Assembly (NCBI RefSeq): GCF_001902295.1
Contig: NZ_CP018335.1
Location: 3,658,001-3,722,000, forward strand
Length of the DNA: 64,000 bases
Reading direction: 5' to 3'
Source: Clostridium kluyveri
GTDB taxonomy: Bacteria; Bacillota; Clostridia; Clostridiales; Clostridiaceae
Below, in pieces: positions 10,073 to 17,958 of the stretch. The translations under genes were made by a program, and so were the position numbers. Numbering within the stretch: the first letter of the stretch is position 1; each line of letters begins with the position of its first letter. The notes under the pieces were generated by a model that searched no databases, was not told the origin of the DNA, and was given only the letters and a program-made list of their open reading frames with translations.

Positions 10073-10849
10073 ATGTCCATTAACTTTAATAAATTTGTAC
10101 CGCGTCCTGGTCTTGTAAACAAACAAGGACGTTTACCTGATCCTTCTGAGTTAGTTTGTATTGAGGTACCTAAAGTATTTGATCAATGCCTAATTAAAAG
10201 GTGTCTTGTATATAATGAAGGACCTGATACAAATAAAACAGATTGTGAATTGAGAAGTAATGCTCTTGCTGATCCTAAGAGATATCTTGGAAGTAGAGAT
10301 TTTAATATAAAGTTAATTTCTGTAGATAGGATTCCAATTAAAAGGAATGAAGGTTTCAAAAAAGTTATTATTTCTTATGTTATTTCTTTCTACGCAGATT
10401 ACATTGATTGTAATAATGTAAATAAAACCGAATTTTATGAAATCAATAGAACAGATGTAATTGGAAAGTTTTACTGTCCGGATTCAATAGCTGAGACTTC
10501 CGGTAACTTTACACCTGCTGCTTACCCTAAAGATACGGATTCAAATATTATCAAACTGGAAATGGTTGCAGATGCTTTGGACGGTGAATTAGTAGAAGAT
10601 TCTTCAGGAAATTTTGTTTTGGATATTACCTTAGGGTACTACATTATTGTAAAGTGTGAACTTATTGTACAATTGCTCATTCCAGCTTACAGCTACTGTC
10701 CAATTCCAGATGAGCCATGTGAAGAATCCGAAGAAAATCCATGCGAAATATTCGAAAGAACTCCCGTTCCTAAATTTTATCCTGATCAAAACTTAGAACC
10801 ATTATTCCCTTACTATGATAGTGATGAGGATTCCACTGAAATACTTTAA
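10073..10849 (+). CDS. Probable spore surface protein, paralogue 2
   Basis: 258 residues, a close paralogue of the 7387-8235 product with near-identical N-terminal 60 residues and conserved FYADYIDC, FYCPDS and GYYIIVKC segments. It differs by lacking the extended acidic tail (it ends in a short YYDSDEDSTEIL) and by divergence in the middle. Cysteines are again frequent, and no signal peptide or transmembrane segment is present. The start ATG has AAAAGGAGG upstream and a sigma-K-like promoter at 9987-10016. The pair probably arose by duplication and then one copy gained or lost a tail. The function is unknown; a late mother-cell spore layer protein is the inference. Confidence 0.65.
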   Translation: MSINFNKFVPRPGLVNKQGRLPDPSELVCIEVPKVFDQCLIKRCLVYNEGPDTNKTDCELRSNALADPKRYLGSRDFNIKLISVDRIPIKRNEGFKKVIISYVISFYADYIDCNNVNKTEFYEINRTDVIGKFYCPDSIAETSGNFTPAAYPKDTDSNIIKLEMVADALDGELVEDSSGNFVLDITLGYYIIVKCELIVQLLIPAYSYCPIPDEPCEESEENPCEIFERTPVPKFYPDQNLEPLFPYYDSDEDSTEIL

Positions 10850-10865
10850 GTTTTTTTATATGTGA

Positions 10866-10894
10866 TCACCTTTTTTTCTGGAAATCATATATTA
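10866..10894 (+). promoter_or_regulatory. Sigma-K-like promoter of the DUF4489 gene
   Basis: TCAC at 10866-10869, a 16-base spacer, then CATATATTA at 10886-10894, again fitting the sigma-K pattern. It lies 17 bases after the stop codon of paralogue 2, so the downstream gene probably has its own transcript. Confidence 0.55.
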
Positions 10895-10988
10895 TAGTAG
10901 AGACTAATGACAAAATTATCAATATATACTCGTAAGCCATTTTTGCTCTAATATATTTAACTTTAATATAAAAAGGAGGATTTCTTTT

Positions 10989-11507
10989 ATGAACTCTATG
11001 TCAAGATATTATGATTGTGACCCTTGCAGCAAACATGAGTTTGAGCCTTGCAAGAAAAAGATAGAAAAATTCTGTCCGACTATTATAAAATGCAGCAGCC
11101 CTGGTTCAGTTACAATACCTGCTGCTACTGTTGCAGGAACTACTTTTCCTCTTACTTCACTAACATTAGATACTAGTAGATTAGAGGATCCATGCATTAA
11201 GCTTGAATTTGCAAGTAATCTTGTTGCAGCTGTTGCCTTTACCGGTACTCTAAATTTCCAAATATTTAGGCAATGCGGCAACCAACTTACTCCTGTTCCT
11301 ATTGGACCTGCATACACTTTTAACTTGGTAGCATTACTTTCCAGCCAGACATTCTCATTCTTTGTATGTGACTGCAATTCTTGTTTTAGTAATGACTGCT
11401 GTACCTATACTGTGATTGCAACTGTTACTAGTGCAGTTACTGTTGGTACCCTTTCTATCAATAACGCAACACTTGGAGCAATAGCTACATGCGGTCCATG
11501 CTGCTAA
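10989..11507 (+). CDS. Cys-rich DUF4489 domain protein, probable spore surface component
   Basis: 172 residues. The N-terminal 30 residues are Cys-rich (YYDCDPCSKHEFEPCKKK). The rest is a beta-rich DUF4489-type domain with GSVTIPAATVAGTTFPL, LTLDTSRLEDPCIKLEF and NLVAAVAFTGTLNFQIFRQC. It ends in two Cys clusters, CDCNSCFSNDCCTY and CGPCC. The high content of Thr, Val, Ala and Cys without a signal peptide fits a structural protein cross-linked by disulphides in the mother cell. The AAAAGGAGG site and the sigma-K-like promoter at 10866-10894 support late sporulation expression. DUF4489 has no defined function. Confidence 0.75.
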   Translation: MNSMSRYYDCDPCSKHEFEPCKKKIEKFCPTIIKCSSPGSVTIPAATVAGTTFPLTSLTLDTSRLEDPCIKLEFASNLVAAVAFTGTLNFQIFRQCGNQLTPVPIGPAYTFNLVALLSSQTFSFFVCDCNSCFSNDCCTYTVIATVTSAVTVGTLSINNATLGAIATCGPCC

Positions 11508-11530
11508 TATTTGTGCATATTAAATTATAT

Positions 11531-11560
11531 AACTCAAGGTAACGAGCCTTGAGTTTTTTT
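11531..11560 (+). terminator. Rho-independent terminator after DUF4489 gene
   Basis: Perfect 9-bp stem AACTCAAGG (11531-11539) with CCTTGAGTT (11547-11555), a 7-base loop, followed by a T-run. It overlaps the convergent zapA stop by two bases. Confidence 0.85.
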
Positions 11561-12161
11561 ATTTTACTCCATCATTATTTAAAAGAGGGTTTTTTTGTTT
11601 TTTTTCCTTTACCAGACTTATTTCATTTTCTATTAATTTATGTTGAAGATCTATTACCTTATATTTTTCAGATTGTACTTGAAATTTCAATTCTTTATTT
11701 TGTGACATAAGTTTTCTATTTTCATTGATATATTTTTGAGCTGATTCTTTCGCAACTTTCAATTCTTCCTGCAATTTGTTGTTCTGGCGTTCTTTCTCGT
11801 TTATGTTCTTGCTGTCGCTACTATTTTCAAGTTTAATTTTAAACTCCATGTTAATTTCCTCTAAAGAACTAAGCTCTTCTTTTAAAAAATCAATCTGTTC
11901 CCTGTTGGATTTCTCAATTTCCCTCATTTTATCCAATTCCTTTAACAACTCATGATTGATCTTTTGCGTTTTTAACATATCATCTGCTACGTTAATTGCA
12001 GATAAAACAGCAGCTGAGGAAGTGCTTAACTTACCATTATTTTTCAATACATCCTTTATTTTTTTGTCTACATAACTGGCAACCTTATGTAAATATTCCT
12101 CTTGCTCGTCTCCTTTTAAATTATATTCAATTCCATTTATAAAAACTGTCACTACATTCAT
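11559..12161 (-). CDS. zapA: Cell division protein ZapA, extended coiled-coil form
   Basis: 200 residues. The N-terminal ZapA domain (about residues 1-75) shows VTVFINGIEYNLKGDEQEEYLHKVASYVD and the ALNVA-like block SAAVLSAINVADDMLK. ZapA binds FtsZ and promotes Z-ring bundling in the cytoplasm. Bacillus ZapA is about 85 residues, whereas this protein has an added coiled coil of over 100 residues rich in Glu, Lys, Leu and Asn. Long versions occur in clostridia. The start ATG has GAGGGTG upstream. The gene is next to pheT, as in many Firmicutes, and its terminator region is shared with the convergent DUF4489 gene. Confidence 0.88.
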   Translation of the reverse strand: MNVVTVFINGIEYNLKGDEQEEYLHKVASYVDKKIKDVLKNNGKLSTSSAAVLSAINVADDMLKTQKINHELLKELDKMREIEKSNREQIDFLKEELSSLEEINMEFKIKLENSSDSKNINEKERQNNKLQEELKVAKESAQKYINENRKLMSQNKELKFQVQSEKYKVIDLQHKLIENEISLVKEKKQKNPLLNNDGVK

Positions 12162-12356
12162 TTAAACACCCTCTCAGATCATGATGTTTTCTAAACCCAT
12201 AGGGATATTTTATCATAAATCTATTACATATTAAATATATTATTTAAAAATTCCATATATTTCTATATAGATTATACCATAATATACAATAAAAAGCATG
12301 TTTTAAGGCTTAGAAAAAGAAAAATATTAATTTCAATCTAAGCCATAAGAATAACT

Positions 12357-14735
12357 TTATCTAAGCTGTGCTCCCAGTTTGTATTCTAAAGCCTTCAATA
12401 TTTTATCGTGGACTTTGTTAACTTCAGCATCGGTAAGTGTTTTATTTGAAAGTCTATAAGATATGGAGTAGGCTATACTCTTTTTACCCGCCTCTATTTG
12501 TTTTCCTTTATAGATATCAAAGAATTTTACTTTTTCTACCATATTTCCGCCTTGTTTTTTTATAATATCCTCTATATCCTGTACCAATATATAGTCATCT
12601 ACCAACACTGCCAAATCCCTAGTAACCGATGGGAATTTAGGAAGGGGAGTATATTTATTGTAAGAATTGGCATGTTTATATAATATATCTAAATTAAGTT
12701 CTGCTGCACAGCACCTTTCTTCAACCTCATAATTCTCACATACTTTAGGATGTATTTCTCCCAATATTCCCACCAAGTCTTTTTTTATGTAGAGCAGTGC
12801 AGTTCTTCCCGGGTGAAAGCTTGGATTTTCACTCTCTCTTTGAAAAGAAAATCTCTCTATTTTTAAAATTTCCAGTATATTTTCTACAGCGCCTTTTAAA
12901 TTAAAATAATCTGAACTGCCATACATGCCTATGGTTATGATATTCTTTTCCTTAGGAAGTTTATGTGTATCTTCATGAGGGATATATACTTTTCCTATTT
13001 CAAATAATCTTACCATTTCATTTTTTCTAGAGTAATTTCTGCTTAGACATTCCAACATTGAAGATAATGTGGTAGTCCTCATTATACTATAATCTTCTCC
13101 CAGAGGATTTTTTATAATTACTGCATTTCTAAGAGAACTATCTTCTGGTAAAAGTATTTTATCAAATACTTTTCTACTAATGAAAGAATAGTTTATGGAT
13201 TGACTGAATCCACTTGAAATCATTGTTTCTATCACTTTATCGTCTAATTTTTGTTTCTCATTTTTCCCCCCCTTTGTACTTACACTTTTTATTATGGTAG
13301 AAGGTATATTGTCATAGCCATATATTCTTGCTATTTCCTCTGCCACATCTTCTTTTATATTTATATCTCCACGAAAAGTTGGAACCTCTATTTTTAAAGT
13401 ATCCTTATCTATTTCTGTCCTCAATGCCAGCCTATTTAAATATTCCGCCATATTTCCCTTCGGTATATTGGTTCCAAGGAATCTGTTTATCCAATTACAA
13501 TCAACCTCTAAATTATGAGGATAAACTTTTTCATTATATACATCTATAGTACCTTGCATTACCCTTCCGCAATCAAGCATCTCTATTAAATAGCAGGCTC
13601 TATCCATAGCCATTTCAGCTAAATTAGGATCCAAATCTTTTTCAAACCTGGAGGAAGCTTCTGTTCTAAGAGCTAATTTTTGAGAAGAAATTCTTATGTT
13701 GGTTCCGTTAAAATTAGCACACTCAAAAACAACTGAAGAAGTATCCTCTCTGATTTCAGAATTAAGTCCTCCCATTATTCCTGCAATTCCTATAGTTCTA
13801 TTCCCATCTTTTATAGTAAGTATGTCTTTATCCAATATTCTCTCTTCACTATCAAGTGTAATAAATTTTTCTCCTTCTGCTGCCCTTTCAACCACTATAC
13901 TTCCTGAAGTTATTTCCCTTATATCATAGGCATGCATAGGTATGCCCATTTCCAACATCACAAAGTTTGTTATATCTACTATGTTATTTATAGGTCTTAC
14001 TCCTGCCTCTAGTAGTCTTTCTTCCATCCATGAAGGAGAAGGTTTTATTTTTACATCTTCTATTCCTCTTGCTATATATCTTCTACAAAGTCCGTCTTTT
14101 ATTTCAACTTTTAATTTGTCCTGTATATTTCCATCATAAGAAGAGCTATATTTAAATTCAGGCAATCTATAGGTTTCATTTAAAGTTGCCGCAGTTTCCC
14201 TGGCTATTCCCAAAATACTTAAGCAATCGGGCCTATTAGAGGTTATTTCCAGATCCAATATGGAACTTGTCATATTTAATACCTCTTTTATGTCTTTTCC
14301 AATAGGAGTATCCTCCGGTAAAATCATAAGTCCCTCAATCTGTTTATCTCCTGCTATTCCAAGTTCCTCCTCAGAACAGAACATACCGTTTGATACAAGT
14401 CCTCTAAGCTTTCCCTTTTTTATTTTTACTCCTCCATAAATGATGGAATCATGTAATGCTACGGGAATTACATCTTTTTCTTTCATATTCTTAGCTGCCG
14501 TTATAATTTGCAGTGGTTCTCCCTTTCCCACATCCACCTGACATACAAACAAATTATCTGCCCCGGGGTGATTTTCTATTTTTATTAATTTACCTGTAAC
14601 TACATTTTGTATATCTTCTCCTGTTGTAACTACCTCTTCTACCTTTGAACCGCTCAAAGTAAGTCTGTCCCCCAACTCCTTACCTGTAATATTTATATCT
14701 ACATAATCTTTTAACCATGTTACTGGAACCTTCAT
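12357..14735 (-). CDS. pheT: Phenylalanine-tRNA ligase beta subunit
   Basis: 792 residues, full length. Domains in order: N-terminal EMAP-like tRNA-binding domain (about 40-150, with GADNLFVCQVDVG), B3/B4 editing domain (about 210-385), B5 domain (about 400-475, DVAEEIARIYGYDNI), catalytic-like core (490-670) and C-terminal FDX-ACB anticodon-binding domain (FPSVTRDLAVLVDD to the end). With PheS it forms the alpha2-beta2 cytoplasmic enzyme that charges tRNA-Phe and edits Tyr-tRNA-Phe. It lies 63 bp downstream of pheS in one operon under the T-box at 15862-16158. The start ATG has AGAGGAG upstream. Confidence 0.98.
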   Translation of the reverse strand: MKVPVTWLKDYVDINITGKELGDRLTLSGSKVEEVVTTGEDIQNVVTGKLIKIENHPGADNLFVCQVDVGKGEPLQIITAAKNMKEKDVIPVALHDSIIYGGVKIKKGKLRGLVSNGMFCSEEELGIAGDKQIEGLMILPEDTPIGKDIKEVLNMTSSILDLEITSNRPDCLSILGIARETAATLNETYRLPEFKYSSSYDGNIQDKLKVEIKDGLCRRYIARGIEDVKIKPSPSWMEERLLEAGVRPINNIVDITNFVMLEMGIPMHAYDIREITSGSIVVERAAEGEKFITLDSEERILDKDILTIKDGNRTIGIAGIMGGLNSEIREDTSSVVFECANFNGTNIRISSQKLALRTEASSRFEKDLDPNLAEMAMDRACYLIEMLDCGRVMQGTIDVYNEKVYPHNLEVDCNWINRFLGTNIPKGNMAEYLNRLALRTEIDKDTLKIEVPTFRGDINIKEDVAEEIARIYGYDNIPSTIIKSVSTKGGKNEKQKLDDKVIETMISSGFSQSINYSFISRKVFDKILLPEDSSLRNAVIIKNPLGEDYSIMRTTTLSSMLECLSRNYSRKNEMVRLFEIGKVYIPHEDTHKLPKEKNIITIGMYGSSDYFNLKGAVENILEILKIERFSFQRESENPSFHPGRTALLYIKKDLVGILGEIHPKVCENYEVEERCCAAELNLDILYKHANSYNKYTPLPKFPSVTRDLAVLVDDYILVQDIEDIIKKQGGNMVEKVKFFDIYKGKQIEAGKKSIAYSISYRLSNKTLTDAEVNKVHDKILKALEYKLGAQLR

Positions 14736-14798
14736 AATAAAAATCTCCTCTCTAAAATATAATTATGTTGATTAAACTCCGTACTATTAATCTACATG

Positions 14799-15818
14799 TT
14801 AAAATTGATTTAGAAATCTCATGTCACTTTCATACATATTTCTTATATCATCTATTCCATACTTTAACATAACCATTCTATCTACTCCCATACCAAAGGC
14901 AAATCCACTATATATTTCAGGATCTATGTTACAATTTCTTAAAACCTGAGGATGAACCATGCCACAACCTAAAAGCTCTATCCACCCTTCTCCCTTACAT
15001 ACCCTACAACCTTCTCCATTACATACAAAACAGGTAGCGTCCATTTCTGCAGAGGGTTCTGTAAAAGGAAAATGATGTGGTCTGAACTTTATTTTCATTT
15101 TATCTCCAAACATTTTTCTGGCAAATAGTTCAAGGGTACCTTTTAAATCTGCAAAAGTTATACCTTTGTCAACTACAAGTCCCTCCATCTGATAAAATAT
15201 AGGGGAATGAGTTGCATCTACTGAATCCGAACGGTAAACCTTCCCTGGAGATATCATTTTTATTGGTGGTTTTTGTTTTTCCATAGTTCTTATCTGTGTG
15301 GGAGAAGTTTGAGTCCTTAAAACTAAATTATCATTTATGTAGAAAGTATCCTGTTCTCCTCTGGCTGGATGATTCTTGGGTATATTAAGAGCCTCAAAAT
15401 TATAATAGTCCAGCTCTACTTCAGGCCCTTCTTCTATGGTAAACCCCATAGAAACAAATATTTCCTTCATATCCTCAAGAACTTGTTCTAAAGGATGACG
15501 TCTTCCTATATTCTGCTTTATCCCTGGCATAGTGATATCAATAGTTTCACCTTTAACTCTTGATTCCCTTTCACTAGATTTTATTCTCTGAGAAGCTTCC
15601 TCTATTGCATTTTCAAGAGCAGTTCTAATATCATTAGCAAGTTTTCCTATAATTGGTCTTTCTTCTTTGGAAAGTTCTTTCATACCTCTTAATATATGAG
15701 TGAGTTCACCTTTTTTACCTAAATATTTAATTCTTATACTTTCTATATCTAAATCTTTTCTCTTATCTTGTAATTCTTTAAATGCATTTTCCTTTATCTG
15801 TTCTAATTTTTTTTTCAT
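14799..15818 (-). CDS. pheS: Phenylalanine-tRNA ligase alpha subunit
   Basis: 339 residues, standard length. The N-terminal coiled coil (about 1-85) is followed by the class II catalytic domain: HPLEQVLEDMKEIFVSMGF, EGPEVELDYYNFEALN, LRTQTSPTQIRTM (motif 2 region), the Cys-rich zinc-like insert CFVCNGEGCRVCKGEGW and motif 3 GFAFGMGVDRMVMLKYG. It activates phenylalanine and attaches it to tRNA-Phe together with PheT. The first gene after a Phe-specific T-box. The ribosome binding site AAAGGAG precedes the ATG. Confidence 0.98.
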   Translation of the reverse strand: MKKKLEQIKENAFKELQDKRKDLDIESIRIKYLGKKGELTHILRGMKELSKEERPIIGKLANDIRTALENAIEEASQRIKSSERESRVKGETIDITMPGIKQNIGRRHPLEQVLEDMKEIFVSMGFTIEEGPEVELDYYNFEALNIPKNHPARGEQDTFYINDNLVLRTQTSPTQIRTMEKQKPPIKMISPGKVYRSDSVDATHSPIFYQMEGLVVDKGITFADLKGTLELFARKMFGDKMKIKFRPHHFPFTEPSAEMDATCFVCNGEGCRVCKGEGWIELLGCGMVHPQVLRNCNIDPEIYSGFAFGMGVDRMVMLKYGIDDIRNMYESDMRFLNQF

Positions 15819-15861
15819 CTTAAATGCTCCTTTCTAAAAATAACACCAAATTTAAAAATAA

Positions 15862-16158
15862 AAAAAGCCCCTCCCCTTAAGGGACGAACTAATCCGCGTT
15901 ACCACCCAAATTGACATTAAAAATAATATCCTCTTTGTATATTTATCGGTATTTCCCGCTTAACTGCTACTTGATATCTTTAGTTTATTATCGATTGAAA
16001 GATACTTTAATTTCACAGCAAGTACTCCAGAGCGAACTTCAATATACTTCCATTTTAAAAAAGCTCTCAGCCATAACTTTTTCTCTCTAAAAAACTTTCG
16101 TATATCTACTTTCTCTTTCACAGTATTCCAAAACATAATATTAAATTTTTACTTATAC
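15862..16158 (-). promoter_or_regulatory. T-box riboswitch controlling pheS-pheT (Phe specifier)
   Basis: Read on the minus strand, the leader has the T-box core GGGTGGTAACGCGG (15895-15908), then the competing terminator ending in GGGGAGGGGC and a T-run near 15862. The specifier loop reads GAAGTTCGCTC, with TTC (Phe) at 16034-16036. Uncharged tRNA-Phe would stabilise the antiterminator and turn the operon on. The promoter is TTGACA (16188-16193), 17 bases, TAAAAT (16165-16170); its -35 lies a few bases beyond the stop codon and inside the 3' end of the upstream methyltransferase gene. Confidence 0.95.
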
Positions 16159-16179
16159 CTTTAGATTTTACATACACAT

Positions 16180-16980
16180 TTAAATATTGTCAACACATAA
16201 ATTCAACTTTTGTCTAACTACTTCAAACATCATTATGGAAGCTGCCACGGCTGCATTTAAGGATTCAGCCCCCCCTGGCATTGGAATATTCACTTCTATA
16301 TCTGAAATTTTCTTCACATCTTCTGAAAGCCCGCTTCCTTCATTTCCTATTGCAATTATAATTTTCCCCTTTAAGTCCATATTATAAAAATTAATATCTG
16401 AATCAAGAGAACTGGATATTAACTTAAAACCCATTTGCTTTAAAGAGCTTACCTTTTCAAGATTTTCATCCTGAATTATAGGTATGTAAAATATAGATCC
16501 CATGGTGGCCCTCAGTGTTTTTTCATTATATATATCTACTGTTCCTTTAGTAGTTATAATACCCAGCGCTCCTGATGCGTGGGCACTTCTTATTATAGTC
16601 CCCATATTTCCTGGATCTTGTATTCTATCTGCCAAAACATAAAATCCCTGCTCATCTTTAATATTTAACTCTTTGTTTTTTACCACGGCAATTATTCCTT
16701 GGGGATTTTCTGTACAGCTTATGCTTCTCAGTATCTCATCTGCAACAAAATATATAGGACATTTCACTTTATTATTTCTTTCCAGAAAAAATCTTTCTTC
16801 CCTATTTGTAAAATACTCACTTAAAAATATTTGAGATACATAAAATTCAGAATTAATAGCTTCCTTTACAAACCTGAAACCTTCTATTATGAATTCTTTC
16901 CTTCGAATTCTATATTTTTTTTCTTTTAATTTTTTGGCTTCCTTTACATGCAAATTATCCTTACTTCTAATTATATCCAT
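16180..16980 (-). CDS. TrmH/SpoU family 2'-O-ribose RNA methyltransferase
   Basis: 266 residues. The N-terminal substrate-binding domain (about 1-95) precedes a SPOUT methyltransferase domain with its three motifs: ADRIQDPGNMGTIIRSAHA, IAIGNEGSGLSEDV and IPMPGGAESLNAAVAASI (the trefoil-knot SAM site). Such proteins (YsgA or RlmB-like) methylate the 2'-hydroxyl of a ribose in 23S rRNA or tRNA; the target base is not predictable here. The gene lies between rplT and pheS as in Bacillus and is transcribed the same way. The start ATG is preceded by GGAGAGGG. The pheS promoter is embedded at its 3' end. Confidence 0.9.
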   Translation of the reverse strand: MDIIRSKDNLHVKEAKKLKEKKYRIRRKEFIIEGFRFVKEAINSEFYVSQIFLSEYFTNREERFFLERNNKVKCPIYFVADEILRSISCTENPQGIIAVVKNKELNIKDEQGFYVLADRIQDPGNMGTIIRSAHASGALGIITTKGTVDIYNEKTLRATMGSIFYIPIIQDENLEKVSSLKQMGFKLISSSLDSDINFYNMDLKGKIIIAIGNEGSGLSEDVKKISDIEVNIPMPGGAESLNAAVAASIMMFEVVRQKLNLCVDNI

Positions 16981-17067
16981 ATAACCCTCTCCATATTATT
17001 AAATGACCCTTAAATTCAGCTGAATTTGCTATAGAGACATATTCTCCACATAAGACTTGTGGGATAA

Positions 17068-17101
17068 AAATAAGTGCAGCAAAATCTTGCTCCACTTATT
17101 T
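17068..17101 (-). terminator. Terminator after rplT
   Basis: On the minus strand the sequence folds as AAATAAGTGgAGCA, a short loop, then TGCTgCACTTATTT followed by more T residues. It ends the rpmI-rplT transcript just before the methyltransferase gene. Confidence 0.75.
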
Positions 17102-17116
17102 GATGTATTCCTAAAT

Positions 17117-17476
17117 TTACGCATTTAACTGCGCTTTGGCTACTTGAACTAATTCTGTAAATGTTTTAGGATCATTTATAGCTATTTCTGAAAGCATTTT
17201 TCTATTTATATTAATACCCGCAGTTTTTATTCCGTTCATAAATTTAGAATAAGACAACCCATTTATTCTAGCTGCAGCATTTATTCTTACTATCCAAAGT
17301 TTTCTAAAATCCCTTTTCTTTAGCTTTCTGCCCACATAGGCATTTCTTAAAGCCCTTATAACACTTTCGTTAGCAGTTTTAAATAATTTACTCTTGCCGC
17401 CATAATAGCCCTTTGCAAGTTTTAATATTTTTCTATGATGTTTACGGGCATTTACCGCCCTTTTTACTCTTGCCAT
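17117..17476 (-). CDS. rplT: 50S ribosomal protein L20
   Basis: 119 residues, the usual length. The start [19 protein letters not shown] and internal [29 protein letters not shown] and [18 protein letters not shown] are diagnostic. L20 binds 23S rRNA early in large-subunit assembly and, in Bacillus, represses its own operon by promoting leader attenuation. It lies 29 bp downstream of rpmI. The ribosome binding site is AAAAGGAGG. Confidence 0.99.
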
Positions 17477-17505
17477 AATAAAAACCTCCTTTTAGAATTA
17501 TTCAG

Positions 17506-17703
17506 TTACACATAAGGTAATAGTTTTTTCATTACTTTTTCCTGAGTCTCTGAAACATATGCTGTTTTTCTAAGATTTCTTTTAGTCTTTCTACTCTTCT
17601 TTGTCAATATATGACTTTTAAAAGCTTGTGCTCTCTTTAATTTACCTGTTCCTGTAAGTTTAAATCTTTTAGCCACACTTTTTTTAGTCTTCATTTTTGG
17701 CAT
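17506..17703 (-). CDS. rpmI: 50S ribosomal protein L35
   Basis: 65 residues with the family signature MPKMKTKKSVAKRFKLTGTG, then SHILTKKSRKTKRNLRK. It is a large-subunit protein encoded immediately upstream of rplT. The start has GAGAGGAGG upstream. Normally infC (initiation factor 3) precedes rpmI; here rpmI is the first gene after the leader at 17764-17925, and only 255 bp separate it from thrS. Confidence 0.99.
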   Translation of the reverse strand: MPKMKTKKSVAKRFKLTGTGKLKRAQAFKSHILTKKSRKTKRNLRKTAYVSETQEKVMKKLLPYV

Positions 17704-17763
17704 AATAAATTCCTCCTCTCAATGATGCTTTTCCTACTTATAAATAAACTTATTGTTACACAT

Positions 17764-17925
17764 AAAAAAAGCGGCCTAAAGCCGCCCTTAAATACATCCC
17801 ATAGCAAAGAATCTTTATAATAAAAAATTATTATAAACACAACCTTACTAGCTTTGCTGTAAGGTGAGAAACGGCTGTTTCTTCTTAACGTCTTACATTA
17901 TACTATTTTTATTGACTGCAGTCAA
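17764..17925 (-). promoter_or_regulatory. Promoter and attenuator-type leader of rpmI-rplT (L20-leader-like)
   Basis: On the minus strand: promoter TTGACT (17920-17925), 17-base spacer, TATAAT (17897-17902). A leader of about 130 bases follows, containing paired segments (ACCTTACAGCAAAGCTAGTAAGGT) and ending in a strong terminator GGGCGGCTTTAGGCCGC plus seven T residues (17764-17787). The ribosome binding site of rpmI lies beyond. In Bacillus the infC-rpmI-rplT leader is terminated when excess L20 binds it. The same mechanism is inferred here from position and architecture, not from a covariance-model match. Confidence 0.75.
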
Positions 17926-17958
17926 TATATAATTATTGGCATTTTCTAAAAAATTCAA

